From assembly GCA_030601705.1 (NCBI GenBank), contig JAUWBM010000011.1, positions 1 to 44,151 on the forward strand: DNA of 44,151 nt. Reading direction: 5' to 3'. The notes under the pieces were generated by a model. The model made no database searches. It was not told where the DNA came from and was given only the letters and a program-made list of their open reading frames with translations. The stretch is from Thermoplasmatota archaeon. Its GTDB lineage: Archaea > Thermoplasmatota > E2 > DHVEG-1. Below are positions 8,905 to 17,500 of this stretch, one piece after another. The stretch's first letter is position 1. Every line of letters begins with the position of its first letter. The position numbers were made by a program, and so were the translations under genes.

Positions 8905-9630
8905 ATGGGCTGGAGGTTAATAGACACAGACATCGCAGATCCTTTTTATGTCACTGCAGCAGATGAAGCGATATCACAAGCAAGAAAAGAAAATAAGGTT
9001 GAAAACACCCTTCATTTCTATAGAAGAAACCCTGCAGCGGTATCTGTCGGCAGATCCAGAAAAATACATGACGATATCAACCTGGATGAATGTTCAAAAA
9101 ACAATGTGAAAATAGTAAGAAGAATAACAGGTGGAGGTACGATATACACTGATAAGCAGTGCCTAATTTACAGCCTAGTATTTGATGGAGAAAGTGAGGA
9201 GTTAAAATTATCTCAGGAAATATTTGAAAATGTTTGCAAATCCATTGCAAATACACTAGAAAAATTTAATATAAACACTGTCTACAAACCGCCAAATGAC
9301 ATTCTTCTCAATGGAAAAAAAATATCAGGTTCAGCTCAGATAAAAAAAGATAACGTTGTACTTATTCATGGTACCCTCCTTATTGATACCAATTTGGAGT
9401 TAATGAATACAGTGCTTAAAAAACCTAAAAATACAAAGGTGTCAACTGTTCGCAGAGAAATTGGCTATGCGCCTTTTATGAAAGATATCAAAGAAGGATT
9501 GAAAAAAGAATTTGAAATGTACTTTGATATTAATATCGAAAAAACTACGTTTTCAGCATATGAAAATAATTTGATAGATAAACTACTGAAAGAAAGATAT
9601 CTTAATGATGCGTGGAATTTTATGAGATGA
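8905..9630 (+). CDS. lplA: Lipoate-protein ligase family protein
   Basis: A 241-aa protein of the BPL/LplA/LipB fold. The signature RRITGGGTIY spans residues 72-81. The lysine-bearing NDILLNGKKISGSAQ segment near 131-145 and the HGTLLIDTNL strand follow as in lipoate ligases. These enzymes activate lipoate or octanoate with ATP and attach it to a lysine of 2-oxoacid dehydrogenase E2 or glycine-cleavage H protein. The usual C-terminal accessory domain is short or missing, as in archaeal forms that pair with a separate small subunit; no such partner gene is next to it. A TATA-like AATATTTAA near 8872-8880 suggests a leaderless start. It heads a tight operon with phzF, a LeuA-family gene and a radical SAM gene. 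Confidence 0.85.
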   Translation: MGWRLIDTDIADPFYVTAADEAISQARKENKVENTLHFYRRNPAAVSVGRSRKIHDDINLDECSKNNVKIVRRITGGGTIYTDKQCLIYSLVFDGESEELKLSQEIFENVCKSIANTLEKFNINTVYKPPNDILLNGKKISGSAQIKKDNVVLIHGTLLIDTNLELMNTVLKKPKNTKVSTVRREIGYAPFMKDIKEGLKKEFEMYFDINIEKTTFSAYENNLIDKLLKERYLNDAWNFMR

Positions 9631-9634
9631 AAAT

Positions 9635-10504
9635 ATGAAAGTCAAAAAAGTCAATGCATTTACAGAGTCAATACATGGTGGGAATCCTGCAGGAGTCGTA
9701 ACAAACCCGCAACAACTAACAGAAGAACAAATGAAATATATCTCAAAAAAATTGGCTGTTTCAGAGACCGCCTTTGTCTTTCCAAGCATTAAAGCAGATT
9801 TTAAAGTAAGATTTTTTTCACCCGCGCTTGAAGTTGATCTTTGTGGACATGCCACCATTGCAACATTTTTTACCATGGCCAAAGAAGATAGATTTCCTCA
9901 AAAAAAAGGGAAAATTTCAATAACTCAAGAAACAAAAGCAGGAATTTTGCCTGTTGATGTATATTTTAAAAACAGCACATGTGAAAAAGTCATGATGACA
10001 CAGACCAGACCAATATTAAAAGATATTCAGTTAAACATAGAGGAAATCGCCAAATCTTTGAATATAAAAAGAAATGAAATCGATGGATCCTTACCAAAAC
10101 AAATTGTTTCTACAGGCCTTTTTACATTGCCTGTTTGCGTTAAATCATTTGATATATTACAGGTAATGAAGCCAAATTTTGATCAGATAAAAAGGATATG
10201 TACGGAGAAAAAGCTTGGAAGTTTTCACGTATTTACCTTTGAAACAATAGAAAAAACCTCTGCGTATCATGCACGAAATTTCGCTCCTTGTTATGGTATA
10301 AACGAGGATCCTGTGACTGGAACAGCCAATGGAGCAGTTTCAAACTACCTAGTACAAAATGGGATAATTGATGAGAAAAAACTTGTATGTGAACAAGGCG
10401 ATATTATCGGTCGGTCTGGAAGAGTTTTTGTAGAAATAGAAAATGATGTAGTACGGGTTGGAGGCAAAGCCAAATTAGTTGAAGAAAAAGAAATTGAGGT
10501 TTAG
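9635..10504 (+). CDS. PhzF-family isomerase/epimerase
   Basis: A 289-aa PhzF-fold protein. Residues 1-30 carry VNAFTESIHGGNPAGVV and then LAVSETAFV, the N-terminal half with the catalytic Glu. The DLCGHATIATFF and later EDPVTGTANGAVSNYL motifs form the two halves of the active site. Members catalyse isomerisation or epimerisation of small acids (trans-2,3-dihydro-3-hydroxyanthranilate in PhzF); most homologues have no known substrate. It starts 4 nt after the lipoate ligase stop, so it is cotranscribed, but I see no obvious chemical role for it in lipoylation. Confidence 0.88.
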   Translation: MKVKKVNAFTESIHGGNPAGVVTNPQQLTEEQMKYISKKLAVSETAFVFPSIKADFKVRFFSPALEVDLCGHATIATFFTMAKEDRFPQKKGKISITQETKAGILPVDVYFKNSTCEKVMMTQTRPILKDIQLNIEEIAKSLNIKRNEIDGSLPKQIVSTGLFTLPVCVKSFDILQVMKPNFDQIKRICTEKKLGSFHVFTFETIEKTSAYHARNFAPCYGINEDPVTGTANGAVSNYLVQNGIIDEKKLVCEQGDIIGRSGRVFVEIENDVVRVGGKAKLVEEKEIEV

Positions 10505-10514
10505 TGATAGTACC

Positions 10515-11708
10515 ATGAACGATGTCGCAGTAAGCCCATATAATACGTTGCCAGAAGTACTAAAGGATTTTAGACTATCTGATAACATAGTAATCTATGA
10601 TAGCACACTCCGTGATGGAGAGCAGATGCCAGGAGTCTCTTTTTCTCCAGAACAGAAACTAGCGGTAGCCAGAAAACTAGATGAAATAGGCGTTCCTGAG
10701 ATTGAAGCAGGGTTCCCTGCTGTTTCTAAAACTGAGATAGAAGCAATAAAAACCATTGCAAACGAGGGACTTAATGCGAAAATTCTCGCACTCTCCCGGT
10801 TAAAAAAGGAGGATATAGATGCAGCAATACGCTCTGATGCAGATCTTGTATTACTTTTCATTGCCTCGTCTCCGTTACATTTGAAATATAAGCTGCATTG
10901 TTCAGAACAAGAAATCAAGGATAAAGTTGTAGAATCCATAGAGTATGCAAAGGATCATGGAATAGTACCAAGTTTTAGCACTGAAGATAGCACAAGAACG
11001 CCCCTAAAGTTCCTAGAAGAACTTGTAACATTGGCGAATGAAGCAGGTGCGAAACGTATTGGATTTACAGATACTGTTGGCTGTGCTACGCCACATACGA
11101 TAAAATATCTTTTCTCTCATATGAGAAAGCTGGTTTCTACGCCTTTCTCTGCACATTTACATAATGATTTTGGATTGGGTTTGATTAATGCAATTACGGC
11201 AATTAGCTCTGGCGCTACCCATGTGTGCACAACTATTAACGGCTGGGGGGAGCGAGCAGGTAATGTCCCCCTTGAACAGCTAGTTATCTCCCTAAAAATC
11301 TTGTACAAAAAAGACTTGGGGATCGATACAACTAAACTTTGGGAGGTTTCAGAAATGGTTTCGCATTTCACAGGATTGTCAATTCCAAAGATACATCCCT
11401 TGGTAGGCAGTAATGCTTTTACACATGAATCAGGAATTCACGTTGCTGCAATACTTGAAAATCCTCGAACATATGAATCCATATCACCGGAACTTGTTGG
11501 TAATAAACGAAATCTAGTACTTGGCAAACATACTGGAAAACATATAATAAGGCAACTATTAGATGATCATGGCATAGAGGCAGATGAGGAACTGCTTGTA
11601 GACATTGTTTCGCAGGTGAAACAACTCGGGGAAAGAAACGGTAGTCTTTCTGATGAAGAAATCACTCAAATAATCAACGGAATAACAGAGGCTCATAAAG
11701 ATGGATAA
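10515..11708 (+). CDS. 2-isopropylmalate/homocitrate synthase family enzyme
   Basis: A 397-aa DRE-TIM metallolyase. The hallmark YDSTLRDGEQMPGVSF near residue 30 binds acetyl-CoA and the divalent metal. EAGFPAVS, the HLHNDFGLGL metal histidines and the TINGWGERAGNVPLEQ loop follow. The product lacks the long LeuA leucine-binding regulatory domain, so it is closer in size to homocitrate synthase (NifV/AksA) or citramalate/Re-citrate synthase types. The exact 2-oxoacid substrate cannot be decided by eye. ATG 10515 is chosen; an in-frame TTG at 10479 would overlap phzF by 26 nt. The 3' end overlaps the radical SAM gene by 8 nt. Confidence 0.88.
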   Translation: MNDVAVSPYNTLPEVLKDFRLSDNIVIYDSTLRDGEQMPGVSFSPEQKLAVARKLDEIGVPEIEAGFPAVSKTEIEAIKTIANEGLNAKILALSRLKKEDIDAAIRSDADLVLLFIASSPLHLKYKLHCSEQEIKDKVVESIEYAKDHGIVPSFSTEDSTRTPLKFLEELVTLANEAGAKRIGFTDTVGCATPHTIKYLFSHMRKLVSTPFSAHLHNDFGLGLINAITAISSGATHVCTTINGWGERAGNVPLEQLVISLKILYKKDLGIDTTKLWEVSEMVSHFTGLSIPKIHPLVGSNAFTHESGIHVAAILENPRTYESISPELVGNKRNLVLGKHTGKHIIRQLLDDHGIEADEELLVDIVSQVKQLGERNGSLSDEEITQIINGITEAHKDG

Positions 11709-12588
11709 AATATTCCGTAGCTATCATGTCTGGCCAAAATTCCCTTCGATTTCAATGTCTGGCGATAGTTGTGCACTGTATTGCAAACATTGCAATCATA
11801 CATATCTAAATGATATGCAGAGTCTTACAAAACCTGAGAAATTTTTGGAGACATGCAGACAACTTGCTAATAATGGTACTGTAGGATTTTTATTGAGCGG
11901 AGGTTGTAATAAAAACGGGAGGATGTTGAACCTGAGAAAACTACTGCCTGTAATAAAACAGATTAAAAGAGAAACAGATCTTATAATAAAACTGCATGCT
12001 GGTTTTGTGGATACAACACTTGCTGAAGATATTGTGAGTGCAGGTATTGATATTGCTTCTGTGGAAGTAGTAGGATCAAACGAGACAATAAAAGAAATTT
12101 TTGATTTTAATGCATCCACTAACTCCTATGTGAATACGCTACAAAATCTGGAATCTGCAGGTATGCCATATATTGTCCCACATATTTGTATTGGACTTCA
12201 CTATGGAGAGATAAACGGTGAATTTAAAGCATTGAAAATCATAAAAGAGTCCTGTAATCCATCTTTATTAGTTATGATAGTATTTAGACCTACAAAGGGA
12301 ACTGTTTTGGAAAATTGTAAGATGCCTTCAATCAGTGATATATCAACTGTTGTAAAAAAAGCAAAAGAGATGTTTCCTTATAAAGACATCTCACTTGGTT
12401 GCATTAGGCCACGTGCACGATGTAGAGAAGAAATAGAACTTGCCGCACTACAAGCAGGCGTTACAAGGATGGAGATTCCTTCAGAGAATACACTAAAAGC
12501 TGCTGAGGATATGGGGTACACAATTAGAACGATTAATGCATGTTGTGCACTTCCAGAAGAATTGGAAGATCGTGCAATCGCCAAGTAA
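11701..12588 (+). CDS. Radical SAM protein, COG1856-like (candidate lipoyl synthase component)
   Basis: A 295-aa biotin-synthase-like radical SAM protein. CxxxCxxC is at Cys24, Cys28 and Cys31 (CALYCKHC). It is followed by FLLSGGCNKNGR, a KLHAGFVD strand, VEVVGSNETIKEI and PHICIGLHYGEINGE, the pattern of COG1856. C-terminal cysteines (GCIRPRARC and NACCALP) could bind an auxiliary cluster. From memory, archaeal lipoyl synthase in Thermococcus is a pair of radical SAM proteins, LipS1 and LipS2, once annotated as biotin-synthase-like. This gene, in an operon headed by a lipoate ligase, fits one of them. I cannot say which, and no second partner is in the window. Confidence 0.75.
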   Translation: MDKIFRSYHVWPKFPSISMSGDSCALYCKHCNHTYLNDMQSLTKPEKFLETCRQLANNGTVGFLLSGGCNKNGRMLNLRKLLPVIKQIKRETDLIIKLHAGFVDTTLAEDIVSAGIDIASVEVVGSNETIKEIFDFNASTNSYVNTLQNLESAGMPYIVPHICIGLHYGEINGEFKALKIIKESCNPSLLVMIVFRPTKGTVLENCKMPSISDISTVVKKAKEMFPYKDISLGCIRPRARCREEIELAALQAGVTRMEIPSENTLKAAEDMGYTIRTINACCALPEELEDRAIAK

Positions 12589-12590
12589 TG

Positions 12591-13814
12591 TTACACGCCC
12601 ATTGTAACCCTTAAAAGATCGCGTAAACCTGGTGAAAGACCTAGAATTAAAATACCTATTTTGAGAAGATTTGCCAGAGTCCTATAATTTTTTAATTCTT
12701 CTTTGTAGAGAATATCAAAGATGTATATCACGGCGATAATCAACAAAAATTTTACAATGGGAAATAGTGGAGGCCAAGTTTCCATCAAAATATTGGAGGC
12801 AGGATGTTTCTCTATATAGAGTGGTAACCCCATCTTCAATGGATCATAAATACTGACGTAACTTGTAAGCCCATCTATCATGTGGCCAACTATCATAGAT
12901 ATGTTTAAAGGTTTCTTGTAAACAGCAATTTTTTCGTTATCTTTGTATTTACGTGATACAAGGTATACTGCTGTTGCAATCAAAGCTGTCAGTCCACTAA
13001 TGAGTACAAAGACGTCAAAACGCACTCCATTTGTCGGTCCCCATTGATATCCCGCAATCCACCTTCCAATTAAGTAGAGGGAAGGTAGTAAAATCAGTAA
13101 ACCTCCTGAAAAAATGACTGTGTTTACCGTTAAGATTTTTTGTTTTAAAAACCTGTACAGAACCGGCACAAAGGCAAAAAATGATAGAATGCAAAATATC
13201 AATGGATTGATGATATATGTGCCATAGTTTGCTCCTAATAGCCAAACAATAGTGTGACAAATATCTACAAAAACAAAAATTGAAAACAGGTAGATAAGGA
13301 TCGTTTTATGTGATTTTTTTCTGGATAACTTTTCCAAATAATATCCTATTATCAAAAAACCCAGAGCGTAGGCGGCAATTTGAAGATAGATCAAAGGTGA
13401 GATAAACCAGTACACAAATGGTTCATTAAAATAATCTGCATCCTCCAGTACCCTTGTTACCGGTCCAAATAGAATATATGGCATTAAAGCTAAACAGAAT
13501 CTCCAGTCAATTGTTATTTTAAGTTTCTCTAGAAGTTTGTATATTGCATATAATGCAGTAATAAGTATAATGCCATATGTTATCTCAGATACCAGCGTGT
13601 ATCCTTCATTGGCATAGACTCCGTTCCACGATGCCGAATGTCCAGCAGCATCTGAGACAATAGGTCCCCAATAGTATTTCCATATCCACTGATCATAAAA
13701 GAGAGATGGCACGAAAATGCATCCAGTTATTACTATAAAGACGACTGTAGATAGTATGCTTAAACAGATAGCAGCCTTATTTTTCTCATACCATTTTTTA
13801 AGTTCCATTGACAT
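12591..13814 (-). CDS. DUF63 archaeal multi-spanning membrane protein
   Basis: About 407 aa with roughly ten hydrophobic segments and almost no soluble domain. The conserved segment YYWGPIVSDAAGHSASWNG and the following FGPVTRVLEDADYF motif identify the archaeal DUF63 family, found widely in archaea and without known function. The start is one of three close codons: GTG 13820, ATG 13814 or ATG 13808. A TATA at about 13831-13841, read on the minus strand, fits a near-leaderless start at 13814 or 13808. It is convergent with the radical SAM operon (stops 2 nt apart) and divergent from egsA, with which it may share the TATA box. Confidence 0.85.
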   Translation of the reverse strand: MSMELKKWYEKNKAAICLSILSTVVFIVITGCIFVPSLFYDQWIWKYYWGPIVSDAAGHSASWNGVYANEGYTLVSEITYGIILITALYAIYKLLEKLKITIDWRFCLALMPYILFGPVTRVLEDADYFNEPFVYWFISPLIYLQIAAYALGFLIIGYYLEKLSRKKSHKTILIYLFSIFVFVDICHTIVWLLGANYGTYIINPLIFCILSFFAFVPVLYRFLKQKILTVNTVIFSGGLLILLPSLYLIGRWIAGYQWGPTNGVRFDVFVLISGLTALIATAVYLVSRKYKDNEKIAVYKKPLNISMIVGHMIDGLTSYVSIYDPLKMGLPLYIEKHPASNILMETWPPLFPIVKFLLIIAVIYIFDILYKEELKNYRTLANLLKIGILILGLSPGLRDLLRVTMGV

Positions 13815-13830
13815 CGCCACAAAGAAAAAG

Positions 13831-13854
13831 ATAATATATTAAACCAACGGTTTA
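13831..13854. promoter_or_regulatory. Shared divergent promoter with inverted repeat (DUF63/egsA)
   Basis: The near-palindromic ATAATATATTAAA box can serve as TATA in both directions: the minus gene starts about 20 nt to the left, the plus gene about 30 nt to the right. Beside it is a perfect inverted repeat, TAAACC-AAC-GGTTTA (13840-13854), placed between TATA and the egsA start where a repressor would act. Confidence 0.4.
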
Positions 13855-13870
13855 CCTGTTTGAATCTGAC

Positions 13871-14965
13871 ATGGAACGATTTACAAAGTATAAAACAATG
13901 GTGTTCCCGAGAGAGGTAATTGTAGGTCACAATACAACTGATCAGATCAAAGGACTGTGCAGACGTATTACCGGGAGTAAAAATGTTTTAATAGTTGCTG
14001 ACAAGAACACGAAAAAGATATCTGGAGACAGAATTGCCAAAATACTTTCGGGTTCAGGCTATGATGTAAATACTACAGTAATTTCATCACCAATTATTAA
14101 GAAAGATGTCTCGGTAGCTTGGCCAACCATGAAGGAGGTTAATTCTGTTATAAAAGCTGCCACAAAAGTCGAATCAGATTTTTTAATTGGTGTAGGAGGC
14201 GGTTCCGTAATTGATGTTACAAAATGTGCATCCTATGAGCTTTCTAAATTTTATATTAGCGTTCCAACATCAGCAGCCCACGATGGTATGGCATCACCAC
14301 GTGCATCATTAAAAGACAAGAAAGGATCCATTTCAAAAATAGCTGTCTCTCCAGTAGCAATACTGGCCGATACTTCTATAATATCTAAGGCTCCTTATAG
14401 AATGCTTGCCTCAGGTTGCGCGGATGTCATCTCAAATTTATCTGCAGTAAAAGATTGGGAGCTTGCCCATCGATTAAAAAATGAGGAATTCAGTACGTTT
14501 GCTGCCTCTCTTTCTGAAACCTCCTCTAGATTACTTCTTCATAAAGCTGAAGACATACGGTCCGGTTTAGAAGAGGCAGTTTGGCAAGCTGTAAAATGTA
14601 TGGTAGTATCAGGAGTTGCGATGAGTGTAGCAGGAAATACAAGACCTGCATCTGGTTCGGAACATATGTTTTCTCACATGCTTGATCGTATCGCCCCTGG
14701 AAAAGCATTACACGGAGAACAATGTGGTGTGGGTGCTATTATGATGATGTATCTTCACGGAGAGAATTGGAAAGAAATACGAGATTTTTTAAAAACCATA
14801 GGTGCCCCAATCAATGCTAAAGAGCTTAGGATACCAAAGAAAAAGATTGTTGGAGCCTTGCTCGAAGCTCAAAAAATAAGACCAGAAAGATACACGATTC
14901 TTGGAGAACAAGGTCTCACTAAAGATGCAGCCAAGAAATTAGCGAAAATAACCGGCGTGATATAA
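13871..14965 (+). CDS. egsA: sn-glycerol-1-phosphate dehydrogenase
   Basis: A 364-aa member of the iron-alcohol-dehydrogenase-like family matching archaeal EgsA over its full length. The nucleotide-binding GVGGGSVIDVTK is near residue 115, PTSAAHDGMASPRASL near 135, and later zinc-ligand regions include SGCADVISN, SGSEHMFSHMLD and HGEQCGVGAI. It reduces dihydroxyacetone phosphate to sn-glycerol-1-phosphate with NAD(P)H, the step that sets the stereochemistry of archaeal membrane lipids. It is the clearest archaeal marker in the window. Transcription is probably from the shared divergent promoter, with a very short leader. Confidence 0.95.
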   Translation: MERFTKYKTMVFPREVIVGHNTTDQIKGLCRRITGSKNVLIVADKNTKKISGDRIAKILSGSGYDVNTTVISSPIIKKDVSVAWPTMKEVNSVIKAATKVESDFLIGVGGGSVIDVTKCASYELSKFYISVPTSAAHDGMASPRASLKDKKGSISKIAVSPVAILADTSIISKAPYRMLASGCADVISNLSAVKDWELAHRLKNEEFSTFAASLSETSSRLLLHKAEDIRSGLEEAVWQAVKCMVVSGVAMSVAGNTRPASGSEHMFSHMLDRIAPGKALHGEQCGVGAIMMMYLHGENWKEIRDFLKTIGAPINAKELRIPKKKIVGALLEAQKIRPERYTILGEQGLTKDAAKKLAKITGVI

Positions 14966-15267
14966 CGACTCTTGTGTCGCAAGTTTTCTCCTGTTGACGT
15001 GTCATTCTCTTGTATCGCCACACAAGAGGACATCATTAGAGGTAAATTGATTTTTTTATATAGCGTTATATGTCCAATGATTTCACTAATTTCTTTTTCA
15101 TAACATTATCTCCGTTTCGCTCCATTGAAATCCTCATCTTAATATTAAATGTTTCGTTGATTTTTTTATTGAAGACATTTGTTCCACAATTTTAAAAATA
15201 GGGGAAGAAATGTCTGGTAGGTAAAAACTAAATACCATAACTTTCATAGGTTATATGGGGAAAGAAT
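14966..15267. other. Intergenic gap with a hairpin
   Basis: There is no convincing gene. A hairpin with arms CTCTTGT (15007-15013) and ACAAGAG (15022-15028) and an 8-nt loop lies 40 nt after egsA. A further CTCTTGTGT copy at 14969-14977 can pair with 15020-15028 instead. A T7 run (15050-15056) follows. This is probably the egsA 3' end. The rest is AT-rich upstream sequence of the next gene. Confidence 0.4.
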
Positions 15268-16179
15268 ATGGGGAAGAATAACCTCATCAAGAAAGGATTG
15301 GCAGTTGTTATTATTCTTTTATTCATCTGTGTAGCCTTTGCTCCTAGTATCAACGCTGACATCAACAAAGCATCTGTAGATAGTGAATTGGTTGAGATTA
15401 CTACAGAAGTATGTGGACTAAATGGTGGGGAGCATACTGTTCAATTAACAAATGAAGAAGCAGAAGAAGTTGACAGATTATTTGAGAATATCCGACTACG
15501 GTTAAATGAATCCACTTCAAGAGGTGAAGCAGAGGAGATATTCAAAGAGGCAGTCGTTGAATTGGATAAATATGGCTTACTTGGTAGTTTGATTGTAAAA
15601 CAGGCACAGAAGTTGGTCACTGGAAGGCATCGAGACTCAAGAGCTATGAAAATATCGGAGGGGTTCTTTAGTAGACTCCAAAAAAACAACAGTAATTATC
15701 TTTGTCTCATTGCAGGAGCTACAAATGGAACAAATTTTGATAGTCAACTAGAATTATTCTGCGGTAGAATATCAGTTCTATTGAGCTTCGTTGGTCCCAT
15801 ACTTTTTAATAAGTTTCCCCTTTACACATTTTTCATTCTAAGATATTTTCTTCTAGATATTTTTAGTTCTGTTAATCCAGTAGCCATAGCTTCTCGAATC
15901 AATTTGGGCGGAGAAAAGGGAGGAGGATGGATTCCTGAGTTCGTTGAATTTTACGCTCATGGATGGATTATCACCATGGGTTTACTAGGAACACATAGAT
16001 GCGATGGGAAAATGCAAGGTGCTATTCCATTATATGGAACAGGTACAATTTTCGAGGGATATCTTTATGCATTCAGTCCAGGAGTGCTTGGATTCACAGG
16101 ACTTCATATTTACAATTTAATTCAAGCAAAACATTTCTACCTTGGCTCAGCTCTTTGGGTAAATTTCGAAGAAGTTTAG
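15268..16179 (+). CDS. Secreted protein of unknown function
   Basis: A 303-aa exported protein. A basic N terminus and hydrophobic core (IKKGLAVVIILLFICVAFAP) form the signal peptide. A charged helical region (about 60-115) contains TNEEAEEVDRLFENIRLRL and LDKYGLLGSL. The second half is hydrophobic, glycine-rich and aromatic, ending with GVLGFTGLHIYNLIQAKHFYLGSALWV. I do not recognise a named family. The architecture (signal, 'EE...L...LF..I', 'LGLL/LLP', then hydrophobic barrel-like C terminus with GF-G motifs) recurs in the genes at 27559-28371 and, in short form, 39807-40181. A GGGGAAAG stretch just before the ATG may be the ribosome site. Confidence 0.7.
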   Translation: MGKNNLIKKGLAVVIILLFICVAFAPSINADINKASVDSELVEITTEVCGLNGGEHTVQLTNEEAEEVDRLFENIRLRLNESTSRGEAEEIFKEAVVELDKYGLLGSLIVKQAQKLVTGRHRDSRAMKISEGFFSRLQKNNSNYLCLIAGATNGTNFDSQLELFCGRISVLLSFVGPILFNKFPLYTFFILRYFLLDIFSSVNPVAIASRINLGGEKGGGWIPEFVEFYAHGWIITMGLLGTHRCDGKMQGAIPLYGTGTIFEGYLYAFSPGVLGFTGLHIYNLIQAKHFYLGSALWVNFEEV

Positions 16180-16366
16180 AGAATCAGTATGTTAGATATA
16201 ATATCCGTTGCTGGCTAAAAACAAATTAGCGGTAATTGTTGTGTAAAGCCTTTATAACAAAGAATTTAAAAATAAAGGGGAGATAAAACCCCAAGTTTTA
16301 AGAAGAGATTACCTTTTCACCTATATCACAACACAAGTCAATAATGCGTTTCCCCTGTGATTTATA

Positions 16367-16792
16367 ATGGCTCTTGTAACATTAATTGGTGAACAATTAG
16401 CTAAAGAAGATGAAGAATTCATTTATCTTGGACCCAACAATGAATGCAAAAACTGCAAATTAAAAACAGTATGTTTTAATCTTAAATCAGGTAGACAATA
16501 CAAGATAACCAAAATACGAGAAAAGCAGCATAACTGCAACGTTCATGAAGGAAATGTCGTTGTCGTAGAAGTAAGTGAACTACCTATTTTAGCATCAATA
16601 GATAAAAAAGTATCAGAGGGAGCCAAAACAAAGGTTGACAAAAAAGAATGTAAAAATATTGGATGCGACTATTTTACTATATGTACAAATAAAGCTGTGC
16701 AAAAAAGTAAAACCTATACAGTAAAAAAAATATATGAAAAGATAGAATGTCCAGAAGGCTATGAACTCTATAAAATAGAATTAACAGATTAA
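16367..16792 (+). CDS. UPF0179 family protein
   Basis: A 141-aa protein recognised as archaeal UPF0179 by its start MALVTLIGEQLA, the LGPNNECKNCKLKTVCFNL cysteine cluster and the later DKKECKNIGCDYFTIC cluster. The seven or eight cysteines probably hold metal (zinc or Fe-S), but no function has been assigned to the family. The preceding gap (16180-16366) contains AT-rich sequence and a small GGGG/CCCC hairpin near 16277-16292. The stop overlaps the convergent lipoprotein gene by 4 nt. Confidence 0.88.
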   Translation: MALVTLIGEQLAKEDEEFIYLGPNNECKNCKLKTVCFNLKSGRQYKITKIREKQHNCNVHEGNVVVVEVSELPILASIDKKVSEGAKTKVDKKECKNIGCDYFTICTNKAVQKSKTYTVKKIYEKIECPEGYELYKIELTD

Positions 16793-17445
16793 TGACAATG
16801 TATGTTATAGATTAAACCTTCTTCTCCAGTAAGATCCCCAATCGTTCCACTGGGATCCATAACAATCTTTTGCCAATTATCTGTATTTTCAATAGTTGGA
16901 CTTTCATTGTTAGTAATATATGCTATACCAATACATATTATGGAAGTACCAGAAGTGCCACAGTTCCAAACCTCACCAATTATTTTTATTTTCTTGTTTT
17001 TAGTGATGTCCCTACCATCATAAATCATGTACATTGTCTTATGTGTTTTTAGTAGTGTTCTCTCTCCTGTAAGTTTAGTACTTTCATTCAGTTGTACACT
17101 ATCTTGAAATGTCTCTTCTATAATTTCTATTGTTTTCTTTTGGAGCTCTTTTTCATCAGTTAATACCAATGTTTTAATGGTTGTAACTGTGAGAGATGCA
17201 GGATATTTACCGTTTATTTCATACACTGAGCCACACCATTTTTCTAATCCTAAAAATTGTGAGCCGGTATTTCTTAGAGATAAGTTCTCATACCATCCGT
17301 CGGTAATGACTGAATCTGGGATATATGCACAATTTATGCTTATACATCCAGAAAAAATTACTAGCAGTACAAGCATCAATGTAATTATCATCCATATATG
17401 TTTTTTATTCTCTCTGGCAACCATCTCGATACTTCTTTTAATCAC
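16789..17445 (-). CDS. Putative lipoprotein of unknown function
   Basis: About 218 aa from a GTG at 17445; an ATG at 17424 gives 211 aa. The N terminus has basic residues, a strong hydrophobic stretch (WMIITLMLVLLVIFSGC) and a lipobox-like IFSGC cysteine, so it is probably lipid-anchored outside the membrane. The mature part is mixed beta/alpha with several NxT/S sites and no recognised domain. It is convergent with UPF0179 (4-nt overlap). An amino-acid-level search would be needed to name it. Confidence 0.65.
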   Translation of the reverse strand: MIKRSIEMVARENKKHIWMIITLMLVLLVIFSGCISINCAYIPDSVITDGWYENLSLRNTGSQFLGLEKWCGSVYEINGKYPASLTVTTIKTLVLTDEKELQKKTIEIIEETFQDSVQLNESTKLTGERTLLKTHKTMYMIYDGRDITKNKKIKIIGEVWNCGTSGTSIICIGIAYITNNESPTIENTDNWQKIVMDPSGTIGDLTGEEGLIYNIHCH

Positions 17446-17500
17446 GATATCTCTACTTTAAATTAACGACATTAAAAAATGAAATGGAAGAATGAGATTT

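Noticed and set aside
11701-12588. Classical biotin synthase or LipA assignment for the radical SAM protein
   Set aside because: It lacks the LipA N-terminal cysteine motif, and the surrounding motifs fit COG1856 better than BioB.
15066-15137. A 23-codon minus-strand ORF in the gap after egsA
   Set aside because: Too short, no promoter, no ribosome site; could be a gene remnant but nothing supports it.
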